Origin: Saccoglossus kowalevskii
Lineage: Eukaryota > Hemichordata > Enteropneusta > Harrimaniidae
Direction: 5' to 3'
DNA: 31,672 bases
NCBI RefSeq assembly: GCF_000003605.2
Contig: NW_003141813.1
Coordinates: 7,137 to 38,808, forward strand
Every line of letters begins with the position of its first letter. The stretch's first letter is position 1. Positions 27,501 through 28,599 of the stretch are shown here, piece by piece. Under the pieces are notes generated by a model that saw only the letters and a program-made list of their open reading frames with translations, did no database searches and was not told the DNA's origin. Position numbers and translations under genes: made by a program.

Positions 27501-27822
27501 TATCATTTTAATAATAATGATCCTTACAAAATTAGACCTGTAGAGGGCGCTCTTATAAAATCAGTTCTGTTTGAAGGCACACTGATGGTCACATGTTATT
27601 TACATCACTGCCGTCATCAAAATTCAACCATGCTGTCAACTTTGATTCTTCAATCTTTATTGAAATATTGTTAAAAAAATTGTTGCCTTGGTAACTTGAT
27701 CTCCTTCAAATTTTTTGTATTTTTTCTTCTTTATCAGCTCTGAATTCTCAGCAGGTACACCAATAAAAAGAAAAGCAGTGGACGATGAACCAAGTGAGTC
27801 AAAGCGAAGCAAACGATATTGA
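439..27822 (+). CDS. TOPBP1: TOPBP1 orthologue, 3' part (21 exons, 1137 codons visible)
   Basis: Spliced gene for a multi-BRCT nuclear scaffold. Known family role: it reads phosphopeptides on RAD9, Treslin, MDC1, BLM and BACH1, helps load CDC45, and activates ATR-ATRIP through a segment between BRCT6 and BRCT7. Seen here: 21 exons, all with AG/GT borders and matching phases. Their lengths sum to 3415 nt, which is one leading base plus 1138 codons including the stop. Domain order over the visible residues is BRCT3 end (1-30), linker, BRCT4 (about 160-250), BRCT5 (about 250-345), linker, BRCT6 (about 580-680), ATR-activating core (about 795-815), BRCT7 (about 870-965), BRCT8 (about 1000-1100), and NLS tail. 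Human TOPBP1 is about 1520 residues and the part from BRCT3 onward is of similar size, so about 400 N-terminal residues lie upstream. Individual exons are listed below. Orthology rests on recognised motifs such as [20 protein letters not shown] and [20 protein letters not shown]. Confidence 0.96.
571..735. mobile_element. T1-family MITE, copy 1 (degraded ends)
   Basis: About 155 bp with inverted ends (GGGTCGTCACCTGCACATGC on the left, GCATGCGCAGGTGACGACTC on the right). The centre (AACAACACATGCTAAAA, CATGGGTAGACACTTGTTTG) is shared with copies at 7829, 10128, 13977 and 29684. The flanking TTAA is not intact here: TTAA occurs at 571-574 but the right end is CTTTATAC. Confidence 0.8.
836..945. 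mobile_element. M-family MITE fragment
   Basis: Begins TACTGTAAAATATTTTATTT and continues TTGCTATTTTCGTTGAAT, as in the M family. It then loses similarity. It lies directly in front of the chimeric element at 951. Confidence 0.55.
951..1147. mobile_element. M-family MITE carrying a captured TOPBP1 exon fragment
   Basis: Both ends are M-family: TACTGTAAAATACTT...CCAGCGAATATGCCTTTTTT on the left, TACAAAACACC...AAAATAAAGTATTTTTCAGTA on the right, with TA outside. The centre found in other copies is missing. In its place, 1005-1067 matches bases 4643-4709 of the BRCT4/5 exon in the same orientation. The first 41 bases are identical. The rest has two substitutions and loss of one of two TTCC units. 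The captured piece has no open frame continuous with the gene and no splice sites. Confidence 0.92.
1148..1574 (+). other. Intron, no recognised feature
   Basis: AT-rich sequence between the chimeric MITE and exon 2. A minus-strand open frame of 97 codons overlaps the exon and is not credible as a gene. The usual pyrimidine tract precedes the acceptor. Confidence 0.5.
1575..1735 (+). CDS. TOPBP1: TOPBP1 visible exon 2: BRCT3-BRCT4 linker
   Basis: Acceptor tttttgcag, donor GAAG|gtaaag. It encodes a polar, acidic linker ([17 protein letters not shown], later [17 protein letters not shown]) with no predicted fold. The frame is fixed by the phase of both neighbours (2 in, 1 out). Reading past the donor gives stops within 100 bases. 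Confidence 0.85.
2013..2223. mobile_element. Possible MITE with TTGAG-type ends
   Basis: Imperfect inverted ends: AACTCATTGAGTGCCA on the left and, in reverse complement, AACCCTTTGAGCACCA on the right, 211 bp apart. The interior (TTTTGAACCAAACAGAC) is loosely like the T2 family. Single copy with no clear target duplication. Confidence 0.4.
2323..2622 (+). CDS. TOPBP1: TOPBP1 visible exon 3: acidic linker and start of BRCT4
   Basis: Acceptor ttattcag, donor GGAG|gtgagt. The first two thirds is a very acidic linker (runs of D and E, for example [13 protein letters not shown]). The last third, [19 protein letters not shown] and then ELVEQMGG, is the first strand, helix 1 and Gly-Gly turn of BRCT4. 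Vertebrate TOPBP1 has FSQKSFLVLGF at this place. The exon ends inside the Gly-Gly turn and the next exon completes it (GG|KV). Confidence 0.92.
2636..3520. mobile_element. A-family MITE expanded by an internal minisatellite
   Basis: TA on both sides, with inverted ends CACTGTAGCCTCGCTATAAC and (reverse complement of the right end) CACTGTAACCTCAGTATAAT. Total length is 885 bp. Removing 22 of the 23 internal 32-bp repeats leaves about 181 bp, close to the 188-bp relative at 5486. The TA target and end sequence fit a Tc1/mariner-type non-autonomous element. Confidence 0.88.
2759..3504 (+). repeat. 32-bp minisatellite, 23 full copies plus a partial
   Basis: Unit = two related 16-bp halves, GTTCATTATATCAGGA and AGTTCATTATAACGGT. 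Units start at 2759 and every 32 bases to 3494, with a 10-bp partial copy after. They are nearly identical. Exceptions include AATGG for AACGG near 2882, CAGAAAG near 2900, GGACG in two adjacent units near 3126 and 3158, and ATCTCAGG near 3440. Confidence 0.97.
3651..3735 (+). repeat. Two-copy tandem duplication, ~42 bp
   Basis: GATTTTTTTCAATCATTACT CACC...AAAAATAA occurs twice in a row (from 3651 and from 3694) with small differences. Just downstream of the A-family element. Confidence 0.8.
3736..4422 (+). other. Intron, no recognised feature
   Basis: Unique-looking AT-rich sequence with a run of 9 C near 4063. A minus-strand 87-codon open frame has no recognisable motif. Confidence 0.5.
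4423..4446 (+). promoter_or_regulatory. ZNF143/Staf-like motif
   Basis: ATTACATTTCCCATGATGCA then TTGG. It resembles the vertebrate ZNF143 (Staf) element ACTACAnnTCCCAnnATGC. It lies in a block related to 7745-7828, so it is part of a repeat. Confidence 0.35.
4556..4778 (+). CDS. TOPBP1: TOPBP1 visible exon 4: rest of BRCT4, first strand of BRCT5
   Basis: Acceptor tctctgcag, donor TCAG|gtaaac. It reads [20 protein letters not shown], then [20 protein letters not shown] and [20 protein letters not shown]. This matches the vertebrate TOPBP1 pattern DYAVVPLLG...VVTNTWLVTCIDYQTLFDP...LFTPVPVMTGMTPLEDCVIS. It therefore holds the Trp helix of BRCT4 and the first strand of BRCT5. Bases 4643-4709 of this exon are duplicated inside a transposon at 1005-1067. 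Confidence 0.95.
4850..5195 (-). mobile_element. P-family MITE, reverse copy
   Basis: Ends carry CTGCGAGATCTCGCGAG and, on the other side, CACGCACAACGTGAGATCTAG. The interior shares CCTTTGTTTGTCCTGTTTTT and GTGGAAATATCCCCCAAAAT (reverse complemented) with the copy at 14350. Confidence 0.75.
5486..5673. mobile_element. A-family MITE, unexpanded copy in reverse orientation
   Basis: TA-flanked, 188 bp, with ends CACTGTAACCTCAATATAAT and CGTTATAGCGAGGTTACAGTG. In reverse complement it contains one copy of the 32-bp unit that is amplified at 2759-3504. Confidence 0.9.
5820..6090 (-). mobile_element. Possible third retroelement 3' end
   Basis: The minus strand has an A-rich end with TATAAATAAAGACC followed by TATATATATAC (5826-5856). 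It is preceded by an open stretch ([18 protein letters not shown]) I cannot assign. The layout resembles the 3' end of a non-LTR element, but no protein motif confirms it. Confidence 0.3.
6305..6960 (-). pseudogene. Degraded non-LTR retrotransposon, RT C-terminal end
   Basis: The minus strand keeps an open frame from about 6813 to a TAA at 6580-6582. It includes [40 protein letters not shown] and [10 protein letters not shown]. The pattern ([19 protein letters not shown]...GP...N.LP) is that of the extreme C-terminus of reverse-transcriptase ORFs in CR1/L2/RTE-like elements. Further upstream the frame is broken by stops. Downstream, on the minus strand, are an AAT/ATT microsatellite and a terminal TTTGATTTGATGATTTGATT stretch near 6305-6330, as expected for a 3' end. 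It lies in the intron before exon 5. Confidence 0.65.
6507..6553. repeat. AAT/ATT microsatellite (palindromic)
   Basis: AAT repeats run into ATT repeats, giving a near-perfect inverted repeat. It lies in the 3' tail of the retroelement remnant at 6305-6960. Confidence 0.9.
7137..7325 (+). CDS. TOPBP1: TOPBP1 visible exon 5: core of BRCT5
   Basis: Acceptor tttttttacag, donor AAAGG|gtaatg. It reads [60 protein letters not shown]. The FVRK, THLI and GSKYE...KW motifs are diagnostic of BRCT5 in TOPBP1 (vertebrate EYFVRKSNAKKG, THLILKE, GSKYEAAKKWNLPAV). BRCT5 binds phosphopeptides such as BLM and MDC1 in vertebrates; the Lys of GSKYE lies in that pocket region. The donor chosen (after AAAGG) is the one that joins SKG to the Trp of the next exon. 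Confidence 0.96.
7372..7576. mobile_element. M-family MITE, full length
   Basis: TA-flanked, about 205 bp, with inverted ends TACTGTAAGATACTTTATTT and AAATAAAGCATTTTACAGTA. The interior is TTCGCTGGA / CAGCGAAAAT-rich. Inserted 47 bp downstream of exon 5. Confidence 0.85.
7776..7799 (+). promoter_or_regulatory. ZNF143/Staf-like motif
   Basis: ACTACATTTCCCACAATGCA then CTGG, the closest match to the Staf pattern in the window. Directly upstream of the T1 element at 7829. Confidence 0.4.
7829..7994. mobile_element. T1-family MITE, copy 2, TTAA-flanked
   Basis: Same sequence as copy 1, with TTAA directly outside both inverted ends (7829-7832 and 7991-7994). A TTAA target duplication is the mark of piggyBac-type transposition; the element has no coding capacity. 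Confidence 0.85.
8201..8391. mobile_element. Q-family MITE, copy 1
   Basis: About 190 bp, TA-flanked, with ends TACTGTAAAAGGG and CACTTTACAGTA. The interior repeats AAACCCAGTGAATATG-like blocks in both orientations. The ends resemble M, but the interior is distinct. A reverse copy lies at 28145. Confidence 0.8.
8481..9120 (+). CDS. TOPBP1: TOPBP1 visible exon 6: end of BRCT5 and long linker
   Basis: The largest exon, 640 nt. Its acceptor follows a run of about 20 T. It starts with a one-base codon completion and then [20 protein letters not shown], the Trp helix and end of BRCT5 (vertebrate AWLLETARTGKRADESHFLI). The rest is a Ser/Thr/Asp/Asn-rich linker without a recognisable domain. Near its end are [19 protein letters not shown] and RRRKSSL, which match the vertebrate FKPSFDVKDALAALETPGRP segment before BRCT6. 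The donor is CTG|gtgagt in phase 0. The linker holds several SP/TP and SQ/TQ sites (TPPG, TPQD, SQNTD, TQQE) that could be CDK or ATR/ATM targets, which is an inference. Confidence 0.94.
9214..10052. mobile_element. S-family element, 0.84 kb, GCGCCC-rich inverted ends
   Basis: Left end CGTACTCGACAGCGTTAGCG then CCC. The reverse complement of the right end reads CCGTACTCGACCGCGTTAGC then GCCC. Both sit in a TATATA context. Further AAGCGCCCAC motifs repeat inward from both ends (near 9249, 9304 and 9979). Non-coding. A related sequence lies at about 16490-17600. Confidence 0.8.
9678..9712 (+). promoter_or_regulatory. Nuclear-receptor-like half-sites inside the S element
   Basis: TGACCT ATT AGGTCA (everted repeat, 3-bp spacer) at 9678-9692, then another AGGTCA at 9707-9712. 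The same arrangement occurs at 17093-17126. AGGTCA is the classic nuclear-receptor half-site; whether it is bound is not known. Confidence 0.35.
10128..10280. mobile_element. T1-family MITE, copy 3 (left end lost)
   Basis: Matches the family from about 10154 (GTCCGAAGCGACGATAACAA) to the right TTAA at 10277-10280. The left inverted end is replaced by unrelated A-rich sequence. More diverged than copies 2 and 4. Confidence 0.7.
10398..10529 (+). CDS. TOPBP1: TOPBP1 visible exon 7: linker with acidic run
   Basis: Acceptor gtttgcag, donor CAA|gtatga, 44 codons in phase 0 at both ends. It begins [17 protein letters not shown], matching the vertebrate PLSEVIVKNLQLALANSS just before BRCT6. It ends in an acidic stretch [14 protein letters not shown]. 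The donor gtatga is weaker than the others in the gene, but it is the only one that keeps the frame to the next exon. Confidence 0.88.
11099..11245 (+). CDS. TOPBP1: TOPBP1 visible exon 8: first half of BRCT6
   Basis: Acceptor ttttctcag, donor CCAG|gtgagt, 49 codons. It reads [47 protein letters not shown]. Vertebrate BRCT6 reads [44 protein letters not shown], so nearly every core position is matched. In vertebrates this domain has been linked to poly(ADP-ribose) and E2F1 binding. Confidence 0.96.
11281..11795. mobile_element. P-family MITE split by an M insertion
   Basis: Left part 11281-11407 (CCATTTTCCAAACTTCTTGA ... GGGATTCAACAAACTATTTT). Right part 11603-11795 (GCTATACATATTTAATAATG ... 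GTAAGATCTCATAGAAG). The two parts are consecutive in intact P copies; the gap is the M element at 11408. Confidence 0.78.
11408..11602. mobile_element. M-family MITE nested in a P-family element
   Basis: Inverted ends ACTGTAAAATACTTTATTTT and AAATAAAGTATTCTACAGTA. P-family sequence stops at its left edge (GGGGGCA) and resumes on the right (TAATAATGTGCTATAC), so M inserted into an existing P copy. Confidence 0.85.
11839..11998. mobile_element. M-family MITE, partial, reverse orientation
   Basis: Starts TACTGCAAAGTGCTTTATTT, then GCTATTTTCGCTGAATAGAT and CAGTGAATATACCTTTTTTC as in reverse-oriented M copies. It fades after ACAAAACAATTAAACAGCC, so the right end is lost. Confidence 0.7.
12038..12069 (+). 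repeat. CTAGA pentanucleotide repeat
   Basis: Six or so copies of CTAGA/GACTA just upstream of the polypyrimidine tract of exon 9. Confidence 0.9.
12139..12222 (+). CDS. TOPBP1: TOPBP1 visible exon 9: BRCT6 middle
   Basis: Acceptor tatttccag, donor GCG|gtaagt, 28 codons. It reads [20 protein letters not shown] and then VSPHWLSA. Vertebrate TOPBP1 has [29 protein letters not shown]. The invariant BRCT Trp is present (PHWL). Confidence 0.95.
12255..12362 (-). mobile_element. T2-family MITE, partial reverse copy
   Basis: On the minus strand it reads GAAGGAAAGTGCAAACTATA, AACAGGACTATTTTTTT and GGAACTGGTGGTGAAAAGG, which is the right half of the T2 family. The other half is missing. It begins about 30 bp after the donor of exon 9. 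Confidence 0.7.
12370..12920 (+). other. Intron, no recognised feature
   Basis: Sequence between the partial T2 copy and exon 10. Nothing recognised on either strand. Confidence 0.5.
12921..12989 (+). CDS. TOPBP1: TOPBP1 visible exon 10: end of BRCT6
   Basis: Acceptor ttctttacag, donor CTG|gtaagt, 23 codons. It reads [20 protein letters not shown] and then MSL, against [23 protein letters not shown] in vertebrates. The [13 protein letters not shown] end is one of the clearest orthology marks in the window. Confidence 0.96.
12990..13770 (+). other. Intron, no recognised feature
   Basis: Intron between exons 10 and 11. Two minus-strand open frames of 61-67 codons show no family features. It includes an A-rich stretch at 13236-13330. 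Confidence 0.5.
13771..13949 (+). CDS. TOPBP1: TOPBP1 visible exon 11: post-BRCT6 linker
   Basis: Acceptor tattttacag, donor CATT|gtgagt. It starts with a basic patch ([12 protein letters not shown]), then an acidic run ([16 protein letters not shown]), and ends [17 protein letters not shown]. The last part matches vertebrate REENFQKQLQEIMSATS, a short conserved helix at the start of the ATR-activating region. Confidence 0.92.
13977..14136. mobile_element. T1-family MITE, copy 4, TTAA-flanked
   Basis: TTAA at 13977-13980 and 14133-14136 directly flanks AGCGAGAGGGTCGTC and CCTCGCT. The internal sequence is as in the other copies. It sits 27 bp downstream of a TOPBP1 exon. Confidence 0.85.
14140..14285. 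mobile_element. M/Q-type MITE fragment
   Basis: Contains TTTTGCTATTTTCACTGAT, AATAGAACTCATTATT and AACTTAAAACCCAGTGAATA, pieces of M- and Q-family interiors, without intact ends. Directly follows the T1 copy at 13977. Confidence 0.45.
14347..14713. mobile_element. P-family MITE, most complete copy
   Basis: About 365 bp, with inverted ends ATAGACCATTTTCCGTACAC and (reverse complement) ATAGGTGATTTTCCGTACAA. Each end is followed by CGAGA(T)-type sequence, including CTCGCGAGATCTCGCAA near the right. It ends 39 bp before exon 12. Confidence 0.82.
14752..14792 (+). CDS. TOPBP1: TOPBP1 visible exon 12: small basic exon
   Basis: A 41-nt exon with acceptor aacttgcag and donor AATA|gtgagt. It encodes [13 protein letters not shown], a basic stretch matching in character the vertebrate RSGRSRVLEALRQSR region. 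Phases 2 in and 1 out fit both neighbours. It is short, so support comes from splice sites, frame and position. Confidence 0.8.
14818..15014. mobile_element. M-family MITE, near full length
   Basis: TACTGTTGAGTATTTTATTT at the left and AAATAAAGTATTCTACAGTA at the right. It begins only 25 bp after the donor of the 41-nt exon 12. Confidence 0.85.
15213..15600 (-). pseudogene. Degraded non-LTR retrotransposon 3' end (second family)
   Basis: The minus-strand frame from 15580 down to a TAA at 15404-15406 reads [20 protein letters not shown], then [20 protein letters not shown]. The E-H-LL-C-x3-E/N-x2-R block is typical of the zinc-knuckle-like C-terminus of many non-LTR reverse-transcriptase ORFs (generic pattern H-x-L-x2-C-P-x3-x3-R). 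Upstream it meets an in-frame stop. The 3' side ends in a TTATTATTATTATT run at 15213-15235. Confidence 0.6.
15628..15822. mobile_element. M-family MITE, full length
   Basis: TACTGTGGAATACTTTATTT at the left and AAATAAAGTATTCTACAGTA at the right. Very similar to the copy at 14818, including TTTTTGGGCGTTTTGTATGG or close variants. Confidence 0.87.
16052..16296. mobile_element. T2-family MITE, copy 1
   Basis: About 245 bp with inverted ends CCTTTTCACCACTAGAC and GGTAGTGAAAAGG; the right side is flanked by TTAA (16293-16296). The internal blocks ATTCTTCAATATTTCTGGAA and CTAATTTTGGAGCCAAACAG are shared with copies at 19114 and 29122. TTAA flanks again suggest a piggyBac-type mobiliser. Confidence 0.82.
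16359..16448 (+). CDS. TOPBP1: TOPBP1 visible exon 13: Ser-rich linker, tandem donor
   Basis: Acceptor tttcttctacag. It encodes a Ser/Thr/Asn-rich linker ([15 protein letters not shown], then [10 protein letters not shown]). Two in-frame donors lie 9 nt apart: gtaaaa at 16440 and gtaagt at 16449. The second is the stronger consensus and is used for the end given here; using the first removes three residues and keeps the frame. Confidence 0.82.
16490..17600. mobile_element. S-related element (ends diverged)
   Basis: Repeated AAGCGCCA / AGGCGCCA motifs at the left (16508-16575) and AAGCGCCAT at the right (17584). The centre matches the S element: CTTCCGTGTTGCGTT (CTTCCGCATTGCGTT in S) and GATTGGTTAA...CTTGACCTATCAGGTCAAAG. 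The exact ends could not be fixed. Confidence 0.5.
17093..17126 (+). promoter_or_regulatory. Nuclear-receptor-like half-sites inside the S-related element
   Basis: TGACCT ATC AGGTCA at 17093-17107 and AGGTCA at 17121-17126. Spacing is almost the same as in the S element at 9678, although the surrounding sequence has diverged. Confidence 0.35.
17601..18233 (+). other. Intron, no recognised feature
   Basis: Sequence between the S-related element and exon 14, without recognised repeats or coding signal. Confidence 0.45.
18234..18300 (+). CDS. TOPBP1: TOPBP1 visible exon 14: ATR-activating core
   Basis: Acceptor gttgctag, donor GCAG|gtaagt, phases 1 in and 2 out. It reads [20 protein letters not shown] and then G, continuing into the next exon as [12 protein letters not shown]. 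Vertebrate TOPBP1 has [20 protein letters not shown]. The Trp (codon 18281-18283) corresponds to human W1145, which is needed to stimulate ATR. An intron splits the motif between the Gly and the Arg-Glu-Glu-Arg. Confidence 0.94.
18443..18784. mobile_element. Inverted-repeat element with ATGCTCCAGTCAATG ends
   Basis: Left ATGCTCCAGTCAATGTCAAC and right, reverse complemented, the same 20 bases, continuing CCC. Then CACCTCGG on both arms. About 340 bp, clearly GC-richer than the intron around it. The open frames on both strands across it come from the inverted repeats. Confidence 0.82.
18785..19113 (+). other. Intron, weak repeat similarity
   Basis: TCAATGAAGCGGTGAGAAT and CTCGCTAATAAAGTGGAGA resemble a stretch after the TOPBP1 stop (28056-28095), so a low-copy repeat may lie here. 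No ends found. Confidence 0.3.
19114..19344. mobile_element. T2-family MITE, copy 2, TTAA-flanked
   Basis: TTAA at 19114-19117 and 19341-19344 around GCTTTTCACCACTAGACC and TTTTGAAAAGG. Interior as in copy 1. Confidence 0.82.
19534..19883 (+). CDS. TOPBP1: TOPBP1 visible exon 15: end of ATR-activating core, acidic linker, start of BRCT7
   Basis: Acceptor ttttattag, donor GTCG|gtaagt. It begins [13 protein letters not shown], the rest of the ATR-activating helix. A strongly acidic segment follows ([19 protein letters not shown]), then a Pro-rich stretch. BRCT7 starts with [41 protein letters not shown]. Vertebrate BRCT7 starts [25 protein letters not shown]...FDPTCTHIVVG. The linker between the activating core and BRCT7 looks shorter than in human, and the acidic run is not a conserved feature I recognise. 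Confidence 0.95.
19884..20304 (+). other. Intron, no recognised feature
   Basis: Open frames of 64-71 codons overlap exon 15 or follow it and end without support. One GACCGATTGGTGGCC motif at 20072. Confidence 0.45.
20305..20543. mobile_element. P-family MITE, left part lost
   Basis: Matches the right two thirds of the P family: TTTCCATGCTAAATAACATG, ATAATAGTCAATTTTGATGA, GACAGACATTTGATCC, and the end GAATGGAAAATCGCCTA. The left inverted end is absent. Confidence 0.7.
20622..20728 (+). CDS. TOPBP1: TOPBP1 visible exon 16: core of BRCT7
   Basis: Acceptor ttatttcag, donor GAC|gtgagt. It reads [20 protein letters not shown] and [16 protein letters not shown], against [36 protein letters not shown] in vertebrates, the best-conserved block of the window. 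It carries the Lys of NEKY, which binds phosphate in human BRCT7, and the invariant Trp (GKW). Confidence 0.97.
20729..21192 (+). other. Intron, no recognised feature
   Basis: Between exon 16 and the hairpin element at 21193. ATTCCCATGATGTATCC at 21154 loosely recalls the ZNF143-like motif. Confidence 0.4.
21193..21330. mobile_element. Short inverted-repeat element
   Basis: The arms ATAAGGTTATTATGAACAT and CCTCAAAGTATGCAC are repeated in inverse orientation about 140 bp apart (21193 and 21330 inward). The loop holds ATCGACCTCCGCTGCGCG. It can form one long hairpin; only one copy is present. Confidence 0.75.
21579..21692 (+). CDS. TOPBP1: TOPBP1 visible exon 17: BRCT7-BRCT8 connector
   Basis: Acceptor ctattggtag, donor AGAG|gtaaga, 38 codons, phase 0. 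It reads [38 protein letters not shown]. The vertebrate equivalent is EDYEWGSSSI...QRRLALAAMRWRKKIQQRQ, the rigid connector that packs BRCT7 and BRCT8 into one unit. Confidence 0.96.
21693..22347 (+). other. Intron, palindrome only
   Basis: Contains a short M-type end (AAATAAAGTATTCCACAGTA at 21944-21963) and the hairpin AAAACGGCC-GACCGGT-GGCCGTTTT near 22206. Otherwise unassigned. Confidence 0.5.
22348..22472 (+). CDS. TOPBP1: TOPBP1 visible exon 18: first half of BRCT8
   Basis: Acceptor ctcttttag, donor TCAAG|gtaaaa. It reads [41 protein letters not shown], against [38 protein letters not shown] in vertebrates. Confidence 0.96.
22728..23286. mobile_element. Long-inverted-repeat (foldback-like) element, 0.56 kb
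   Basis: Left arm TTACAGCAAGTCTCAGAAGT at 22728 to about 22890. The right arm, about 23140-23286, is its reverse complement with scattered differences. It includes AGTGAATTGGC and TTTGGTTTTGACTGAA. Arms are about 140-160 bp; the central part (22890-23140) is unique. Its short open frames are not recognisable. Confidence 0.8.
23562..23759 (-). CDS. Candidate Cys-rich minus-strand exon inside a TOPBP1 intron
   Basis: Minus-strand frame with [40 protein letters not shown] and [20 protein letters not shown], then NSS and a TGA at 23562-23564. There is no ATG; the frame opens after a TGA about 27 bases upstream. A possible acceptor (TTCTCTGATTAG) precedes CHQDKC, so it could be a terminal exon. 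About 90 bp downstream on the minus strand is AATAAA (in GTACAAATAAACAAG, plus about 23479-23493). I recognise no family; the six Cys and mixed composition are unlike neighbouring repeat debris. It could still be chance. Confidence 0.25.
   Translation of the reverse strand: MFGTSLISCHQDKCRSNVDNYINQAKHCCEKSDSGHRCNSFLVASQLDARYAHPPFYALYDVNSS
23760..24605 (+). other. Intron, unassigned
   Basis: The 23760-24060 part is less AT-rich than the rest and would be upstream of the minus-strand candidate at 23562. The remainder holds homopolymer T runs and the 11-bp tandem repeat at 24418. Confidence 0.4.
24418..24462 (+). repeat. 11-bp tandem repeat GGCCGACTGGT
   Basis: Three full copies and a partial. 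The same core occurs singly at 22208 (GGCCGACCGGTGGCC, inside a hairpin AAAACGGCC...GGCCGTTTT) and at 20072 (GACCGATTGGTGGCC). Confidence 0.85.
24606..24789. mobile_element. TA-flanked MITE with CTGTATTAGAA ends
   Basis: Ends TACTGTAAAATCTGTATTAG and, reverse complemented, TACCGTAAAATCTGTATTAG, flanked by TA. Inside, GCGGCTTCTATTA-type blocks recur four times. The strongly matching 20-bp ends suggest a recent copy. Confidence 0.85.
25174..25187 (+). promoter_or_regulatory. CTCF-like motif
   Basis: CCACTGATGGCGCT, about 50 bp upstream of the acceptor of exon 19. Confidence 0.3.
25241..25316 (+). CDS. TOPBP1: TOPBP1 visible exon 19: BRCT8 middle
   Basis: Acceptor ttgtattacag, donor AAAT|gtaagt. 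It reads [20 protein letters not shown] and KSKLN, matching vertebrate [21 protein letters not shown] in place. It follows the longest intron of the visible gene (22473-25240), which is full of repeats. Confidence 0.93.
25338..25664. mobile_element. R-family element, copy 1, with CTCGAGG ends
   Basis: Left end CCTCGAGGGGCGGACATCCG. Right end, reverse complemented, CCTCGAGGGCGGAGTTTTGT. About 325 bp, GC-richer than its surroundings, and 22 bp after exon 19. It shares GGGCATTTTCAC, CAAAAACTCGCAGAAAACGG and GTAACAAGATTAGCCC with the copy at 26911. A 160-codon minus-strand open frame here is element sequence, not a recognisable protein. Confidence 0.8.
25665..26129 (+). other. Intron with unassigned open frame
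   Basis: Plus-strand frames of 122 and 74 codons overlap between 25684 and 26052 in less AT-rich sequence directly after the R element. Neither shows a known motif, and the two compete in different frames. They may be part of a larger unrecognised element. Confidence 0.35.
26130..26290. mobile_element. M-family MITE, partial, reverse orientation
   Basis: Shows the reverse M interior (GGGATGATTCAGTGAAAATA, TTTTTTTCCTATATTTTACA, AACTCATCAAAAATCAGT) but lacks clean ends. It runs directly into the forward copy at 26294, forming a back-to-back pair. Confidence 0.65.
26294..26507. mobile_element. M-family MITE, forward copy of a back-to-back pair
   Basis: TACTGTGAATATACTTTATT at the left and AAATAAAGCATTTCACAGTC at the right. 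It faces the partial reverse copy just upstream. Confidence 0.8.
26536..26680 (-). mobile_element. 3' fragment of the same SINE-like family, next to a splice acceptor
   Basis: Starts with a T run (26543-26552), then shares ACATCACTGTTGTCTCTTCT, GGGTGCTGACAT and TAGTGCATTT with 30795-30890 in the same orientation. It ends about 20 bp before the acceptor of exon 20. Confidence 0.5.
26699..26841 (+). CDS. TOPBP1: TOPBP1 visible exon 20: end of BRCT8, tandem donor
   Basis: Acceptor gcttccatag. It reads [47 protein letters not shown]. Vertebrates have [46 protein letters not shown]. The donor region is AATAG|gtaag|gtaaga. The first gt (26842) keeps the frame to the last exon; the second (26847) would put a TAA stop directly after Asn-Arg. 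Confidence 0.95.
26911..27190. mobile_element. R-family element, copy 2 (right end lost)
   Basis: Starts TCTCAGGGCGGACATCCGGG and follows copy 1 closely to CAACGTGGAACGTCTTGTGA near 27190, where the CTCGAGG right end is missing. Confidence 0.78.
27191..27737 (+). other. Last intron, no recognised feature beyond a CTCF-like motif
   Basis: AT-rich. The minus-strand 127-codon frame starts here and runs into the R element, so it is not taken as a gene. Confidence 0.45.
27537..27551 (+). promoter_or_regulatory. CTCF-like motif
   Basis: CCTGTAGAGGGCGCT in the last intron, outside the recognised repeats. Close to CCASYAGRKGGCRCT. Confidence 0.35.
27738..27822 (+). CDS. TOPBP1: TOPBP1 last exon: C-terminal nuclear-localisation tail and stop
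   Basis: Acceptor ctttatcag. It reads [20 protein letters not shown] and ESKRSKRY, then TGA at 27820-27822. The bipartite basic pattern (PIKRKA...SKRSKRY) corresponds to the vertebrate tail SQKRKAPTEKNKIKRPRVH, a nuclear-localisation signal. Confidence 0.95.
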
Positions 27823-28144
27823 GCAATTATACTTACTGCTTTCGTGCTCCAGTCAAGCCAAAGAATATTCTTCCCAAGTGCAGAAAATAAGCAAGCTGTT
27901 TAGTGATTGGTTGAAGGGTTTGATATTTGGGTTGAGTAACCAATCAGAGACATTCTTGTAAAATCAACATATAATGGTGTTGTGAATATGCTTACAATAT
28001 GATTTACCCATAGCCAATATGATTTAATAATTTATAGGATAATTTATATTTTTTGTCAATGAAGTGGAGAAAATTTCTGTTCCCGCCAATAAAGTGGCAA
28101 AAAAAAAAACAATTTCCAAAACTGTGAGAAACCTTTTTCACCAA
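27823..28144 (+). other. Probable TOPBP1 3' UTR start
   Basis: Non-coding sequence after the stop. The first AATAAA is at 28088-28093, followed by an A-rich run. That stretch resembles one at 18965-18985 (both contain AATAAAGTGG), so the hexamer may belong to a repeat. Other AATAAA hexamers on this strand are at 28721, 28857 and 28983, after two MITE insertions. The true cleavage site cannot be chosen from sequence alone. Confidence 0.45.
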
Positions 28145-28357
28145 TACTGTAAAATGACTAATTTTCACCGGGTTTAAATTTCGCTGATTTACCATTTCAG
28201 GCATATTCAGTGGGTTTTAAATTCATGGTTTTATCATTTAGATAATGTGTTCTATGCTAAATATTTTACATATTCACTGGGTTTTAATTTAGCGCATTTT
28301 CCAGTCAGCAAAATAAGCAACATTAAAACCCAGTGAATAACCAACCCCTTTACAGTA
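28145..28357. mobile_element. Q-family MITE, copy 2, reverse orientation
   Basis: Reverse complement of the element at 8201: TACTGTAAAATGACTAATTT at one end and CCTTTACAGTA at the other. It shares TCATTTAGATAATGTGTTCT and ATTCACTGGGTTTTAATTT internally. Confidence 0.82.
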
Positions 28358-28390
28358 GTTCTGGAAAAGGTTCTGTTGAGTACCAGAAAA

Positions 28391-28599
28391 CTGTAAAATA
28401 CTTTATTTTCACTGGAATTAATTTTCGCTGAAAAGGCATTTTAGGTGTTTTGTATGGAATTTATTTTTACCAATTCTTGACGAGTTGAATGTAAAATATA
28501 GGAAAAAAAGTATATTCGCTGAATTTTATTTTCACTGAATCATCCCTTCCGCGAAAATGCGAAAAATAATTTCAAGTGAAAATAAAGTATTTTACAGTA
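28391..28599. mobile_element. M-family MITE in the 3' flank
   Basis: CTGTAAAATACTTTATTTTC at the left and AAATAAAGTATTTTACAGTA at the right. It follows a Q-family element by 33 bp and may lie in the TOPBP1 3' UTR or just beyond it. Confidence 0.85.

Noticed and set aside
27123-27506. 127-codon minus-strand open frame
   Set aside because: It ends inside the R element and has a low-complexity hydrophobic composition; no known motif or gene structure.
28088-28093. Definite poly(A) signal of TOPBP1
   Set aside because: The hexamer lies in sequence resembling a repeat at 18965-18985, and three later hexamers compete; it is given only as a candidate.
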